The translations under genes were made by a program, and so were the position numbers. The notes under the pieces were generated by a model. It was not told the origin of the DNA and ran no database searches. It saw only the letters and a program-made list of their open reading frames with translations. From Streptomyces sp. NBC_01260 (lineage in GTDB: Bacteria > Actinomycetota > Actinomycetes > Streptomycetales > Streptomycetaceae): a stretch of 64,000 nt of DNA. The stretch lies in NCBI RefSeq assembly GCF_036226405.1, contig NZ_CP108464.1:62001-126000 (forward strand), in the 5' to 3' direction. Positions within the stretch are counted from its first letter, which is position 1. Each line of letters starts with the position of its first letter. Of this stretch, positions 1-8,994 are shown one piece after another.

Positions 1-4
1 GTCC

Positions 5-1552
5 GTGCTGCTGGTGACGGCCGTCGGCTCTGTCCTGTTCGGCGGTCTCGCTCCGTTGGTCCTTGTCGCCGCGTGGTCGGCGGGGCGGCGGATCGACGGG
101 GTCGGCAGGGCCGTCGGCACCTTCGCCCTCGCATACGTCCTCAACCTCGGCCTGGCAGTCGTGCAGGCGCTGCCTCACCTCTCACTGCCCCGCTTGGTCT
201 TCGGCGTCCTGTGGCCGCTGGTCGCGATCATCGTTCCCGGCCTGGCCGGCCGCTACCGGTCGCAGCACCATACGCTGACCGACACGCTTCGGGAGTACGA
301 GGCCCAGCAGCAACGCGAGCGCGCGATGATCGCCGGACAGGCCCGGGCGCGGGAGCGTCAGCGCATTGCGCAGGACATGCACGACAGCCTCGGCCATCAG
401 CTGGTGCTCATCTCGGTGCACGCGGGCGCGCTGGAGGTGGACCGCGAGCTGACCGGACGGCAGCGGGAGGCAGTGGGGGTGCTGCGCGAGGCGTCGGTGG
501 CCGCGATGCATGAGCTGCGCGAGGTGGTACAGGTGATGCGGGACAGCACGGAGGCTCCACACGAGGACCGCACCACCCCAGGCGTCGCGGCTGCTGCGGC
601 GGAGGCGGAGGACACCACGGCGCTGTCGCGCGGGGTGGCGGGCATCGAGGGCCTGGTAGGAACGTCCCGGAGCGTGGGCGCGGCCGTGAAGCTGCGGCAC
701 TCCGGCGAGCCGTGCCCGCTCCCCCCGACCGCCGATCACGCGGCGTACCGCATCGTCCAAGAGGGCTTGACCAACGCCCACAAGCACGCCCCGGGCGCCC
801 CGATCACCGTCGAGCTGCGGTATGAGCCGGACTCGCTGGTCGTGGAGGTCGCCAACGGTCCCGCAACCAGGACGACGGACAACGGCCGGGGCGTGGTGAG
901 CGGCGGCCAGGGGCTGACCGGGCTCGGTGAGCGGACCCGGCTCATCGGGGGCCTGGCGCACGCGGGCCCGACGGCGGACGGCGGCTTCCGGCTGGCGGGC
1001 GTGCTGCCGTACACATCGCCGGAAGGCGGGATCCCGAGCCCCGAGCCCGGCAACGTGACGACGACGTTCGTTGATCCAACGAACACCTTTTGGCAGCAGA
1101 CCCCGGGGGACTCCTTGGACGAGGGTGGTCCCGTCATGAATGGGAACGGTCTGAAGGAGCTGGCCAAGGCAATGAGCAGGAAGAACGGAAGCGGCATAGC
1201 CATCGGCTGCGGGATGGCGGTACTGATTTCTCTGCTGCTGGTGATCGCCGCCCTCGGCGTCGGGGGATACTTCCTCCTGAACAAGGCGGAAGAGGCCAGG
1301 ATCGAGCCGAAGCAGTACGACGCGGTGAAGGTGGGCCAGTCCGAGGCAGAGATCCGCAAGCAGTTGCCCAAGGAGAACTCCTTCGTGACCGACGGCCTGG
1401 AAACGGATGCGCCGCCCGTGCCCAAGGGCGCGAAGTGCCTCAGCCTGACTTCCACGGAGTCCAGCAACAATCCGGACAAGGAGCCGGTCTTCCGGTTCTG
1501 CTTCAAGGACGGCAAGTTGACCGAGAAGAAGTCTTTCGAGGTGAGGAACTGA
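5..1552 (+). CDS. NarL-family sensor histidine kinase with C-terminal membrane extension (5' end may lie outside the window)
   Basis: Histidine kinase of the HisKA_3 (NarL/DesK-like) type. Residues 1-85 hold about three hydrophobic helices. The phosphorylation motif DMHDSLGHQ puts the phosphoacceptor at about His126, and a HATPase N-box (EGLTNAHKHA) with a glycine-rich G2 stretch follows near residues 250-310. The frame is open to the window edge, so the true start may be upstream. After the usual kinase end (about residue 340) the frame continues without a stop through a linker, a transmembrane helix (about 395-425) and a roughly 85-residue outside domain with two cysteines. This tail looks like a separate small membrane protein starting at the ATG near 1137; the fusion is unusual. 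The response regulator follows 74 bp later and is the expected partner. Confidence 0.85.
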   Translation: MLLVTAVGSVLFGGLAPLVLVAAWSAGRRIDGVGRAVGTFALAYVLNLGLAVVQALPHLSLPRLVFGVLWPLVAIIVPGLAGRYRSQHHTLTDTLREYEAQQQRERAMIAGQARARERQRIAQDMHDSLGHQLVLISVHAGALEVDRELTGRQREAVGVLREASVAAMHELREVVQVMRDSTEAPHEDRTTPGVAAAAAEAEDTTALSRGVAGIEGLVGTSRSVGAAVKLRHSGEPCPLPPTADHAAYRIVQEGLTNAHKHAPGAPITVELRYEPDSLVVEVANGPATRTTDNGRGVVSGGQGLTGLGERTRLIGGLAHAGPTADGGFRLAGVLPYTSPEGGIPSPEPGNVTTTFVDPTNTFWQQTPGDSLDEGGPVMNGNGLKELAKAMSRKNGSGIAIGCGMAVLISLLLVIAALGVGGYFLLNKAEEARIEPKQYDAVKVGQSEAEIRKQLPKENSFVTDGLETDAPPVPKGAKCLSLTSTESSNNPDKEPVFRFCFKDGKLTEKKSFEVRN

Positions 1553-1626
1553 GGAGTAGCGGGCGCTCGATCAGGGATGATGGCGAGTGACCGCAGGTAG
1601 ACACTCAAGGACCGCGCAGGGGAGTC

Positions 1627-2280
1627 ATGATCAAGGTTCTCGTCACGGATGACGAGCCGCTCATCCGGGCAGGCGTCAGGATGATCCTCTCCTCCGCCGA
1701 CGACATCGAAGTCGTCGCCGAGGCGGTGAACGGCCGTGAGGCTGTCGAACTGGCCCAGACCCGCCGCGTGGACGTCGTGCTGCTCGATATCCAGATGCCG
1801 GTCATGGACGGACTGACGGCCCTGGCCGAGCTGCACCGGACCGTGCCTGACACGCGGGTGCTGATCCTGACAACCTTCGGGGAACAGCGAAACGTACTGC
1901 GCGCACTGACTGGGGGCAGCGTGGGCTTTCTGCTCAAGGACTCGGCGCCCGCGGAACTCATGCGCGCGGTCCGGGCTGCCGCGGCCGGAGACGCGTACCT
2001 GTCGCCGGGTGCCACCCGCCGTGTCGTGGACTCGTTGGCGTCCAGCCAGAGCGCCCACCGTGCTGAGCAGGCCCGCTGCCGGCTGGACGCGCTGACCAAC
2101 CGCGAGCTGGAGGTCCTGGCACTGCTGGGTGAGGGCCTGTCCAACGCGGACGCTGGTCAGCGGATCCATATGAGCGAGGCCACGGTCAAATCGTACGTGA
2201 GCCGGATCCTGACCAAGCTGGACTGCGAGAACCGAGTGCAGGCCGCACTGCTGGCACGAGACGCCGACCTGGGAACCTGA
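1627..2280 (+). CDS. NarL/FixJ-family response regulator
   Basis: DNA-binding response regulator of 217 residues, the normal length for the family. The receiver domain occupies about residues 1-118, with acidic pair Asp8/Asp9, phosphoacceptor Asp54 in LLDIQMP and conserved Lys in LLKDSAP. A LuxR-type helix-turn-helix (LTNRELEVLALLGEGLSN..., about 150-210) ends the protein. The ATG follows a GGGGAG ribosome site. It is co-directional with the kinase just upstream, so the two form a two-component pair. The stimulus cannot be read from the sequence. Confidence 0.93.
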   Translation: MIKVLVTDDEPLIRAGVRMILSSADDIEVVAEAVNGREAVELAQTRRVDVVLLDIQMPVMDGLTALAELHRTVPDTRVLILTTFGEQRNVLRALTGGSVGFLLKDSAPAELMRAVRAAAAGDAYLSPGATRRVVDSLASSQSAHRAEQARCRLDALTNRELEVLALLGEGLSNADAGQRIHMSEATVKSYVSRILTKLDCENRVQAALLARDADLGT

Positions 2281-2293
2281 CCACACCACTCCG

Positions 2294-2545
2294 TCACTGT
2301 CGAACCGGGCTGCAAGATCGTTCGATGACCTCCGCTGACGTGGCGCTCGGGCTGACATGGGGTGTCGAAGAGCGATCTTGCAGGCCGAGGTCGCCATGCT
2401 GGCGCCAGCGGTTGACCCACTTGGATGTGCAGGCTCGTGAGATTCCCATCTCAGCCGCGACGTGGGCGATGGGGCGGCTCTTGCAACGTTCGATCAGTCG
2501 TCGTCGTCCTTCAACAGACAAAGAAGCGTTGGCGTGCGTCGTCAT
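2294..2545 (-). pseudogene. IS481-family transposase N-terminal fragment
   Basis: About 83 residues matching the leucine-zipper/HTH N-terminus of IS481-type transposases (RRRLIERC..., AHVAAEMGISRACTSKWVNR, GLQDRSSTPH). The DDE catalytic domain is absent, so it cannot transpose. Its ATG overlaps the stop codon of the MFS transporter by four bases (ATGA), probably by chance of insertion. The fragment ends 14 bp from the response-regulator stop, marking an old insertion/deletion scar. Confidence 0.75.
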
Positions 2546-3747
2546 GACTTCACCTCTGCGCTCTGCTCGCCTCCGGCCGGAAGGGACGCCATGATCGGGC
2601 TTGTGCTCGCCGTCCGCCTGGTCTGGGTCGCGAGCACCAGGGCGGCCAGGACGGCAAAGGCCGCGCCGGTCCACATCGCTACGGCGGGGTCGTCTCCGAA
2701 CAGGCTGATGGTGATGGCGCTGATAGCGGTCCCCAGGGTGACGCCCATAGTGATGACCGCGGTGTGCACGGTGCTGACCAGGTTGCCGACACCACCGATC
2801 TCGGCCACCCGGGTGACCAGTGCCGGGTTCATCGTCACCCCGGAGAGGCCGACGACGAGCACCATCCCGAGTGCCACGGCCGGCACATGGCCGCGCAGCG
2901 CCAGCAGTCCCAGTGAGACGAACAGCAGCGTGTGCCCGAACCGCAGCACCTTCACTGCGTGCTGGTCGGCGAACTTGCCGACGATCAGATTGCCGACGTA
3001 GGAGCAGAGGCCGTAGCCCAGCAGGATCAGGGTCGTGGTGTCGGTGGCGAAGTCGGCGCTCTGTTCAAGGAGCGGGGTGAAGTAGGAGAAGGAAGCGTAG
3101 GCGGCCCCGACCGTGAGCAGGCTGACCAGGTACCGCGACCACAACCGGGGTGAGCGCAGGTTGCGTATGTCCTGGGCGGCATCATCCTGAGAGGCAGCTG
3201 CCAGAGGCGGAAGTGCGACCGCACTGATCACGAACAGCAGGAACGCGGCGGCCCCGAGTACGTAAAAGCTGGACTGCCATCCCCACCGGCCAGCGATGAA
3301 GTGGGACAAGGGCAGGCCGATCACGGTCCCGACCATGATTCCGCCGAGCACGACCGAGATTGCTTCACCGATCTTCTCCGGACGCGGCGCCAGGCGTGCC
3401 CCGAAGGTGACCGACAGTCCGAACCCGGCACCGGCCAGGCATCCAGTCAGGATGCGGACCAGTGCCACCCACCAGTACGCGTGCACGAGCGGAACCATCA
3501 CCTCTATTACGGCGTAGGCCACGACCACGGTCAGCAGAGCTCGCTTGGGTGGGCTGTGCCGGAAGACGAAGGCGAGCAGCGGGCCTCCGATCGCCATGCC
3601 CAAGGCGTACAAGGAGACCAACAGGCCTACTTGGCTGGTGCTCACACCGAAATCGTCGGCGATCGCCGGCATCATTCCGGCGATCTGGAGCTCGCTCATC
3701 ACCACGACGAGGATCGTCAGCATGAGCACATAGAGCTGTCGTTTCAC
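2542..3747 (-). CDS. MFS transporter, DHA1 drug-efflux type
   Basis: Major facilitator of about 401 residues with twelve predicted hydrophobic helices, a DHA1/AraJ-like exporter. Visible features are the helix-1 stretch with SELQIAGMMPAIADDFGVS and the loop 2-3 region, here FRHSPPKRALL. I chose GTG at 3747 because GGAGGAAGG lies seven bases upstream. The longer ATG frame from 3801 has no good ribosome site and would run into the operator. It lies 3' of, and co-directional with, a TetR regulator, and both have related palindromes upstream. The expected role is proton-driven export of a small toxic molecule, substrate unknown. Confidence 0.88.
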   Translation of the reverse strand: MKRQLYVLMLTILVVVMSELQIAGMMPAIADDFGVSTSQVGLLVSLYALGMAIGGPLLAFVFRHSPPKRALLTVVVAYAVIEVMVPLVHAYWWVALVRILTGCLAGAGFGLSVTFGARLAPRPEKIGEAISVVLGGIMVGTVIGLPLSHFIAGRWGWQSSFYVLGAAAFLLFVISAVALPPLAAASQDDAAQDIRNLRSPRLWSRYLVSLLTVGAAYASFSYFTPLLEQSADFATDTTTLILLGYGLCSYVGNLIVGKFADQHAVKVLRFGHTLLFVSLGLLALRGHVPAVALGMVLVVGLSGVTMNPALVTRVAEIGGVGNLVSTVHTAVITMGVTLGTAISAITISLFGDDPAVAMWTGAAFAVLAALVLATQTRRTASTSPIMASLPAGGEQSAEVKS

Positions 3748-3807
3748 TTCAGGACCTTCCTCCGCCGATCGACGAGTCCGTGTGTCGACCGGCGAATCCA
3801 TTCTTTT

Positions 3808-3830
3808 GTATTTGAGAATTCAAAATCAGG
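3808..3830. promoter_or_regulatory. Candidate TetR operator upstream of the MFS gene
   Basis: AT-rich site centred on TTTGAGAATTCAAA, whose arms TTTGA/TCAAA are perfect. Read on the minus strand it matches about 14 of 25 positions of the perfect palindrome at 4506-4530. It lies about 60 bp upstream of the chosen MFS start, a sensible repressor position. Confidence 0.55.
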
Positions 3831-3882
3831 GCATACGGAAGTGACGCCCACAAGGACGCTAATGCTTGACCGTTTGTGACGC

Positions 3883-4485
3883 TCAGGCCACGAGCGCCCC
3901 AAGCGCCAGTCGTGCGATCCGGTCGAGCTCTTCAGGTCGAGTACCGGCCTGGGCCATGACCCGCAACCCAGAGATGAGGGCGACGACGGACAGCGCAGCC
4001 TCCCGCACCGGCAAGTCCGACCTCAAGGTGCCATCGAGCCGTCCCGCACGGAGGGCCTGACTGAGCAGCGCGATCTGCTGCTGCAGAGCCCCGTCGAGAA
4101 TCCGCTCGACGCGAGCGTCTCGCACTCCCAGATCCGGATTCATGCGTGTGGCCACCGCCATGCATCCAGCGGCGTGCCCTCGGACAGCCGCCTCGCGCTC
4201 CTCGCCGATCACGAGACCGAGCAGGCCGGCCAAGCGCGCCGCGCCGCTGAGCTTCTCATCGGTCAGGATCGACTCATGCCTGCCGCCAGTGACGTTCACA
4301 TAGCGCTCCAGCGCCCTTACGAACAGTTCCTCTTTAGAGGTAAAGGCGTTGTAGAGGCTGCTACGCCGCACGCCCGCCGCTTCACAGAGCTTCTCGGTCG
4401 ACGTGTCGGCGAAGCCGTGCACGCGGAACTCGCCCGCCGCCGCGTCGAGCACGTCGGACTCTCTGAATGACCGTGGCCTACCCAT
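3883..4485 (-). CDS. TetR/AcrR-family transcriptional regulator
   Basis: TetR repressor of about 200 residues. The HTH at the N-terminus reads DAAAGEFRVHGFADTSTEKLCEAAGVRRSSLYNAF in order (shown in parts: STEKLCEAAGVRRSSLYN), followed by an all-helical ligand domain. I prefer ATG 4485 (MGRPRSF...), the usual way such proteins begin; a GTG nine bases upstream is possible. It precedes the MFS exporter on the same strand, and related palindromes lie before both genes. The inference is an autorepressor that also controls the exporter. Confidence 0.9.
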   Translation of the reverse strand: MGRPRSFRESDVLDAAAGEFRVHGFADTSTEKLCEAAGVRRSSLYNAFTSKEELFVRALERYVNVTGGRHESILTDEKLSGAARLAGLLGLVIGEEREAAVRGHAAGCMAVATRMNPDLGVRDARVERILDGALQQQIALLSQALRAGRLDGTLRSDLPVREAALSVVALISGLRVMAQAGTRPEELDRIARLALGALVA

Positions 4486-4505
4486 GCCGCTCACCGTAAC
4501 GCTTT

Positions 4506-4530
4506 ATAGATTCTGAAGTCCAGAATCTAT
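4506..4530. promoter_or_regulatory. Perfect TetR-type operator palindrome
   Basis: ATAGATTCTG, five-base spacer, CAGAATCTAT: a perfect 10-bp inverted repeat about 20 bp upstream of the TetR start. Its size and position are typical of an autoregulatory TetR operator. Confidence 0.8.
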
Positions 4531-4600
4531 CGGCTCGCCGCACGCCGGCAAGCGAGCGCCATCAACGTCATGCCCCGCAACAACTAGCGGTGGTTTGTTA

Positions 4601-5604
4601 GGTCCTGTTTCTCGGATCATGTACGGAGCCAGATCATGAGTGCTGCGAGTGTGACGGTGCCGAGGTAGATGTAGGCGCGTTTCTCGTAGCGGGTCGCGAC
4701 GGCGCGGAAGCCTTTGAGGCGGTTGATGGTGCGTTCGACGGTGTTGCGCTTCTTGTAGAGCTCGCTGTCGAAACCGGTAGGCCGACCGCCGCGTGAACCT
4801 CGGTTCTTGCGGTGTCTCTGCTGGTCGAGACGTTCGGGGATGGTGTGCCGGATTCCGCGTCGTCGCAGGTAGCGGCGGTTCTTCCGGGACGTGTAGGCCT
4901 TGTCCGCCAAGACATGGTCGGGCCGGGTGCGTGGCCGGCCGACTCCGGCTCGCGGCACCAGAACCTGTTCCAGCACCCGCTCGAGCTGGGGTCCGTCTCC
5001 GTAGTGTCCGGGTGTCAGGACGAAGGCGAGGGGCCGGCATCGTCCCTCGGCAACGAGGTGGATCTTGGTGGTGAATCCTCCGCGGGAACGTCCCAGACAT
5101 TCGCCGACCTGACCACCTCCTCCAGGCGGATGGTCAGTCTCCGCAGTACCGGATCGACCTGGTTCGTCCCCCACTTGGCCCCCCTTTGAGGGACGGCGGC
5201 CGGGGGCGCTTTCCTCGCACCGGCGGCGTGCTGGTGGGCTCGCACGGCTGTCGAGTCCACCGACACGTCCCAGTCGATGCCGCCCTCGGCGTCCTCGGCT
5301 ACCTGGATGCGAGACAGCAGCATCTGCCAGGTTCCATCGGCTGACCAGCGACGATGTCGTTTATAGACCGTCTCCCATGGCCCGAATCGCTCCGGCAGAT
5401 CCCGCCACTGCACGCCGGTCCGCACCCGGTAGAGAACCCCGTTGATCACCCGGCGGTGATCGCTCCACCGACCTCCACGCGTACCACCAGGAGGTAGGAA
5501 CGACTCCAGCCGATCCCACTCCGCATTCGTCAGATCCCCACGGCCCATGAACCCAGCCTGGCCCCAACACCCCTCGCAGGTCAGGAGATCCGAGAAACAG
5601 GACC
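4601..5604 (-). mobile_element. IS5-family element, copy 1 (IS427-like)
   Basis: A 1004-bp element with 18-bp perfect terminal inverted repeats (GGTCCTGTTTCTCGGATC, 4601-4618 and 5587-5604), flanked by TA on both sides (4599-4600, 5605-5606). The transposase is in two overlapping frames. A second copy with the same length, ends and reading frames lies inverted at 56131-57134. Confidence 0.93.
4617..5548 (-). CDS. IS5-family transposase, two frames joined by probable -1 frameshifting
   Basis: The first frame (5548 to 5015) carries the DUF4096-like N-terminus (LTNAEWDRLESFLPP...) and the first catalytic Asp region (DVSVDSTAVRAHQ). The second (5174 to 4617) carries GRSRGGFTTKIHL, LADKAYTS and the terminal KKRNTVERTINRLK glutamate region. 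The frames overlap at a C-run on the plus strand (5179-5184), read as AAAGGGGGG in the transcript, a plausible -1 slip site. The inverted copy has the same arrangement, so this is more likely programmed frameshifting than decay. The predicted product is a DDE transposase of about 300 residues. Confidence 0.88.
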
Positions 5605-7045
5605 TAGACCGGGGAGTAGAGATCGAGTGGGTGGCCTGCGCCGACGGCGTTGATCAGGGCTTGAAGTTCGGGTGGCGGGGGTGCGTTGCTCCAGGCTCGC
5701 CAGCAGCGTTGGAGGGTGGTCCAGGGGTCGAGCCAGGCCCGGACGGCGCGGATTGCCTGCGGCCAGCTGGCCGGTTGGGGCTGGTGGGTTCTGCTTGGGC
5801 CCCCTCTCAGCCGGCCCCACCGCTGTGACAGTCGGCGGGGCCGTGGGGACGACGGCGGGCTCCCGGTCCGGAGGTTGAGCGAACCAGGTGTCCCAGCAGA
5901 ACGAGAACGCGCAGGTGACCAGGGTCTGGTGGCGGCGGATGGCGGTATCGGAGCGGACCTGGAAGTCGGCCCAGCCCAGTTCGTCCTTGATCTGCTTGTA
6001 GCTCTGCTCGATCCAGTGCCTGATGCCGTAGATCCGGACGACTTCATGCAGGTCGGCGGCCGGTTCAGGGTTGTCGGCCTCGCGGGGTCCGCCGGGGCGG
6101 GGCAGGTCGGTGGCCAGATACCAGGTGGCTTGCGGGGGAAGGGTGGCCGGGTCGGTGGTGGCCACGACGAGACGGACGTTCCCGTCGGGTCCCCACCAGC
6201 CAAGGGTCGCGTCGGCGGCCCACCAGGTCTCGGTGTGTCCGTCGCGGAAGGTGCGCTCGACGGAGGTCCAGCCACCCGGGTGCTCGGGGTCCGTCCAGGT
6301 CAAGGCGTGGGCGGCATGGACGGGGGTGTAGGCATCCTTGCCGTGGGCCCAGGTGCCGTGGCTCGGTTTGAGAGCCATGACGAACGGCAGTCCTGCCGAG
6401 GCGAGTTGTCTGCGGAAGCCGTCCTGGTCGCCGTAGGCGCAGTCGGCGGCCACGGCGCGGAAGGCCACCCCGGCAGCCTTCGCGGTGTGGGCCAGTTCTG
6501 CGGCGATCTGCAGCTTCGTGCGGAAGCCGGTGTCGCTCTTGCCCTTGGGGAAGTGATGGGCGGGGCTGTAGGGCACGGCGTGCAGCGGGTAGTAGAGGTT
6601 CTCGTCGGCCCAGCAGGTGGTCACGGTGACGATGCCGTTGTCGGTCTTGCCCAGCCGGCCCAGCCACTGGCGGCCGATGTGCGCGGTCGCCTTGCCGTCC
6701 TTGCGGTCGCCCGAGTCGTCGATCACCAGCACCCCGCCTGGGTGCGGGGCGGTCGCGGGATCGGTCAGCAGCAGTTCCAGTCGGCGGGCGTTGACCTGCT
6801 CGTGGTCCCAGGACGACTCGGACAGGAAGAACTGCAGCCGCTGTACCGAGGCGCGCTGGGCCCCGACGACGGGTTCGGCGCCGGCCAGGCAGCTCAGTGT
6901 CTTGTTCCGGTCCCGCGGCAGCAGCAGTCCCGCGAGGTACTCGCGGAACCCGCGGCGCTGTGCCAACGTCGAGAGCAGGTCATCGAAGCGCGCGGCGTAG
7001 GCTTCCAGCGGGCCCGGAGCGGGCGGACACGGCAGACGGCGAGTC
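5604..7045 (-). pseudogene. IS701-family transposase, frameshifted near the C-terminus
   Basis: DDE transposase starting MTRRLPCPP. Visible motifs include VLVIDDSGDRKDGKATAH (first Asp), FRAVAADCAYGDQ (second Asp) and RIYGIRHWIEQSYKQIKDEL (Glu). The main frame runs to about 5783. From there the native C-terminus (SWPQAIRAVRAWLDPW... ALINAVGAGHPLDLYSPV) continues in another frame to a stop at 5604-5606, so one indel lies near 5770-5785. The IS5 copy inserted exactly in the stop codon: the original TAA became TAG through the TA duplication, leaving the protein end unchanged. Confidence 0.82.
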
Positions 7046-7201
7046 ATCACAAGCCCCCAGGCGGCGAGGCGACGTTCCTCTGCTACCGGCCTACTACGGC
7101 CCTGACCCGCCGTCAACAAACCACCGCTAGCTGATGCGCGGCCAGGCACAGTGCCGGCCTGTGCGGAAAACCTGGGCGCCCGGGGCGACCGGTCGCGTCT
7201 A

Positions 7202-8950
7202 ATGGCGCCCATGACCCCATCACCTTCTGCCTTGTGGCGCTTCGTCGACGAGGACGATGCCACCGCGCTGACGCTCGTCGTCGACCCTCCGGCCGGGGTC
7301 TACACCCGCCGTGTCCCGCCGGCGCTGCCTCTGGCCCCGGGCGTCGAGCACGGCCCTGCGGCGGAACAGGCGGCCCATCATGCCGCGGCGGCCTGGGGTC
7401 TGCCCGACTTCGTCTTCCGCCAGGCCGCCCACGCCCAGAAAGGATCAGGCCTCCGTGAACTCGGTGACCGCCTGCTGCTGGCCGGCCATCGAGGTGCGGT
7501 CGTGCAGGTCAAGGCCCGCACCATCGCGCCCAAGGACGACACCGCAGAAGCCGCCTGGATCAAGAAGGTGGCCACCAAGGCGATGAGCCAGGCGAAAGGG
7601 ACCGTCCGGCAACTGCGGATGATGCCAGCCGACATGGTCAACGGCCGTGAGCGGATCCTGAACGTCGACGGCAACGCCTACGAGTGGATAGCCGTGTTCC
7701 TGCTCGACCACCCCGGTGTCCCCGCGGGCACGGTGGTCACCTGGCAGGAGATCGGCATGCCGGGGATCGCGCTGACCCGCCGCGACTGGGACTTCCTCTT
7801 CGACCAGTTGCGCTCCACCACTGCAGTGCTGGACTACCTCTTCCGCGCCGCGAAGGAGCCCTCTGTCCCACTCGGCGAGGAACCGGTGCGCTACTACGAG
7901 TTCGCCGCCGCGGACGCCGACGCCTCGCCGGCGCAGTTCGACACGGAGCTCGTGGGCCCCGGAGGCGTTGCCTACTCCACCCCGCTGCTGCCTCAGGCCC
8001 CGGCCGGGGACGACGGCACCCAGGCCCACCTCGTGATCCGCCTGCTGTTCGAGGACATAGCCCTCAGCCCCCTGAAGCCCCCGCTGACCGAAGCCAACCG
8101 TTTCGCTCTCCTGTACGACCTCGACCGGCTGCCCGTCGACGCCCGCACCGAATGGGGTCACCTGCTCGCCGACATGCTCCGCGACGTACCCGAGGTTCCC
8201 GAGGAACACTGCAAATGGCGTTTTCGGCGCATGCTCCACGAGGACGACACCCGCCAGCTCATCTTCGGAGCGGCCACCCTTCTCGACTCCCGCGTCAAAG
8301 CCGCTTTTCAGGCTTACGTGCTGCTGCGGCATCACGAGGTCACCACGCGTACCGGACTGGCTGAGCAGACCGCCACGCTCGGTGTCCTGCTCACCCCCCG
8401 CCGCGGCGGGAACTCACCGTGGGACACCACCAGCATCCGCGTCGAAGGCCACCTGGACCTCCCCGACGACGAACTTCAGCGCTACCGGCAGGCATGGAAC
8501 CGCACCCCCGAAGACGGCACTCCCGGGCTGACCGGCTCACCGGCCCGCCGTACCGGTGAGCCCCGGACGCCACGCCGAAGGGGCCAGATGTGCCGGGAGC
8601 CGTGCTGCGCGTCAGGTGACGGTGGGGCTGCGGCGTTCCAGGAGGACGACGTCGCGCCAGTGGCGGCCGATGCGCTCACGATGGCCGATGACGCGGAACC
8701 CGGCGCGCTCGTGGAGGGTGAGGCTGGCGTCCTCGCCGTGCTCCTCCCGCCCGACCGGCCACCGTTCCCCGTCATCGACAGCGACACCCTGCATAGCCTT
8801 GACGCGCTCATCGGCCTCGACACGCTGCACAGCCGCCTCGGCCCACTCCTCGCCGCCCCAGCAGACCCCGACAACCCCCAGAACGAACACCCGGCACGCA
8901 TCCTCCAAGCACTCCGGGAACACCGCGGCAACCCCCCAGTCAGCGGCTGA
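7202..8950 (+). CDS. Large uncharacterised protein with PD-(D/E)xK nuclease-like core; antisense GNAT insert in its C-terminal third
   Basis: About 582 residues from ATG 7202 (or ATG 7211). The segment ELGDRLLLAGHRGAVVQVKAR has the E-x(2)-D ... Q-x-K layout of PD-(D/E)xK nucleases; this is inference from pattern only. The body to about 8535 is uniform high-GC3 coding sequence. Then come a 10-bp-stem terminator-like hairpin (8534-8562) and an antisense GNAT 3' end (8612-8734), all kept in frame, before coding sequence resumes (DSDTLHSLDALIGLDTLHS...). The C-terminal part is therefore a recombination chimera. The next gene follows after 44 bp and may be functionally linked. Confidence 0.6.
   Translation: MAPMTPSPSALWRFVDEDDATALTLVVDPPAGVYTRRVPPALPLAPGVEHGPAAEQAAHHAAAAWGLPDFVFRQAAHAQKGSGLRELGDRLLLAGHRGAVVQVKARTIAPKDDTAEAAWIKKVATKAMSQAKGTVRQLRMMPADMVNGRERILNVDGNAYEWIAVFLLDHPGVPAGTVVTWQEIGMPGIALTRRDWDFLFDQLRSTTAVLDYLFRAAKEPSVPLGEEPVRYYEFAAADADASPAQFDTELVGPGGVAYSTPLLPQAPAGDDGTQAHLVIRLLFEDIALSPLKPPLTEANRFALLYDLDRLPVDARTEWGHLLADMLRDVPEVPEEHCKWRFRRMLHEDDTRQLIFGAATLLDSRVKAAFQAYVLLRHHEVTTRTGLAEQTATLGVLLTPRRGGNSPWDTTSIRVEGHLDLPDDELQRYRQAWNRTPEDGTPGLTGSPARRTGEPRTPRRRGQMCREPCCASGDGGAAAFQEDDVAPVAADALTMADDAEPGALVEGEAGVLAVLLPPDRPPFPVIDSDTLHSLDALIGLDTLHSRLGPLLAAPADPDNPQNEHPARILQALREHRGNPPVSG
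8534..8562. terminator. Terminator-like hairpin inside the 7202-8950 frame
   Basis: Perfect 10-bp stem GGCTCACCGG / CCGGTGAGCC with a 9-base loop. It sits 50 bp beyond the 3' end of the antisense GNAT remnant, as expected for that gene's original terminator. Confidence 0.6.
8612..8734 (-). pseudogene. C-terminal fragment of a GNAT (phosphinothricin-type) acetyltransferase
   Basis: Forty residues in the minus strand read ASLTLHERAGFRVIGHRERI followed by GRHWRDVVLLERRSP, the standard C-terminal half-motif of Pat-like N-acetyltransferases (acetyl-CoA-binding strand and last helix). The N-terminal 120 or so residues are missing. It lies antisense within the uncharacterised 7202-8950 frame. Confidence 0.7.
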
Positions 8951-8994
8951 CCACCCCCTGCCGCATCCCTCCGGACAAGACGGAGCAGCAAGCC

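Larger units (their letters stand above)
4588..7126 (-). mobile_element. IS701-family insertion sequence, interrupted by an IS5-family element
   Basis: Ends are the 12-bp inverted repeats CGGTGGTTTGTT (4588-4599) and AACAAACCACCG (7115-7126). Both are flanked by CTAG (4584-4587 and 7127-7130), the 4-bp target duplication typical of IS701 elements. A 1004-bp IS5-family element (4601-5604) sits just inside the left end. Without it and its TA duplication, the element is about 1.53 kb. Confidence 0.85.

Noticed and set aside
736..2397. 553-residue minus-strand frame
   Set aside because: Antisense to the kinase and response regulator; no domain or ribosome site is visible.
4617..5548. IS5 transposase split into two frames, considered as a decayed gene
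   Set aside because: The inverted copy at 56187-57118 has the same arrangement and a slippery G-run, so programmed frameshifting is the simpler explanation.
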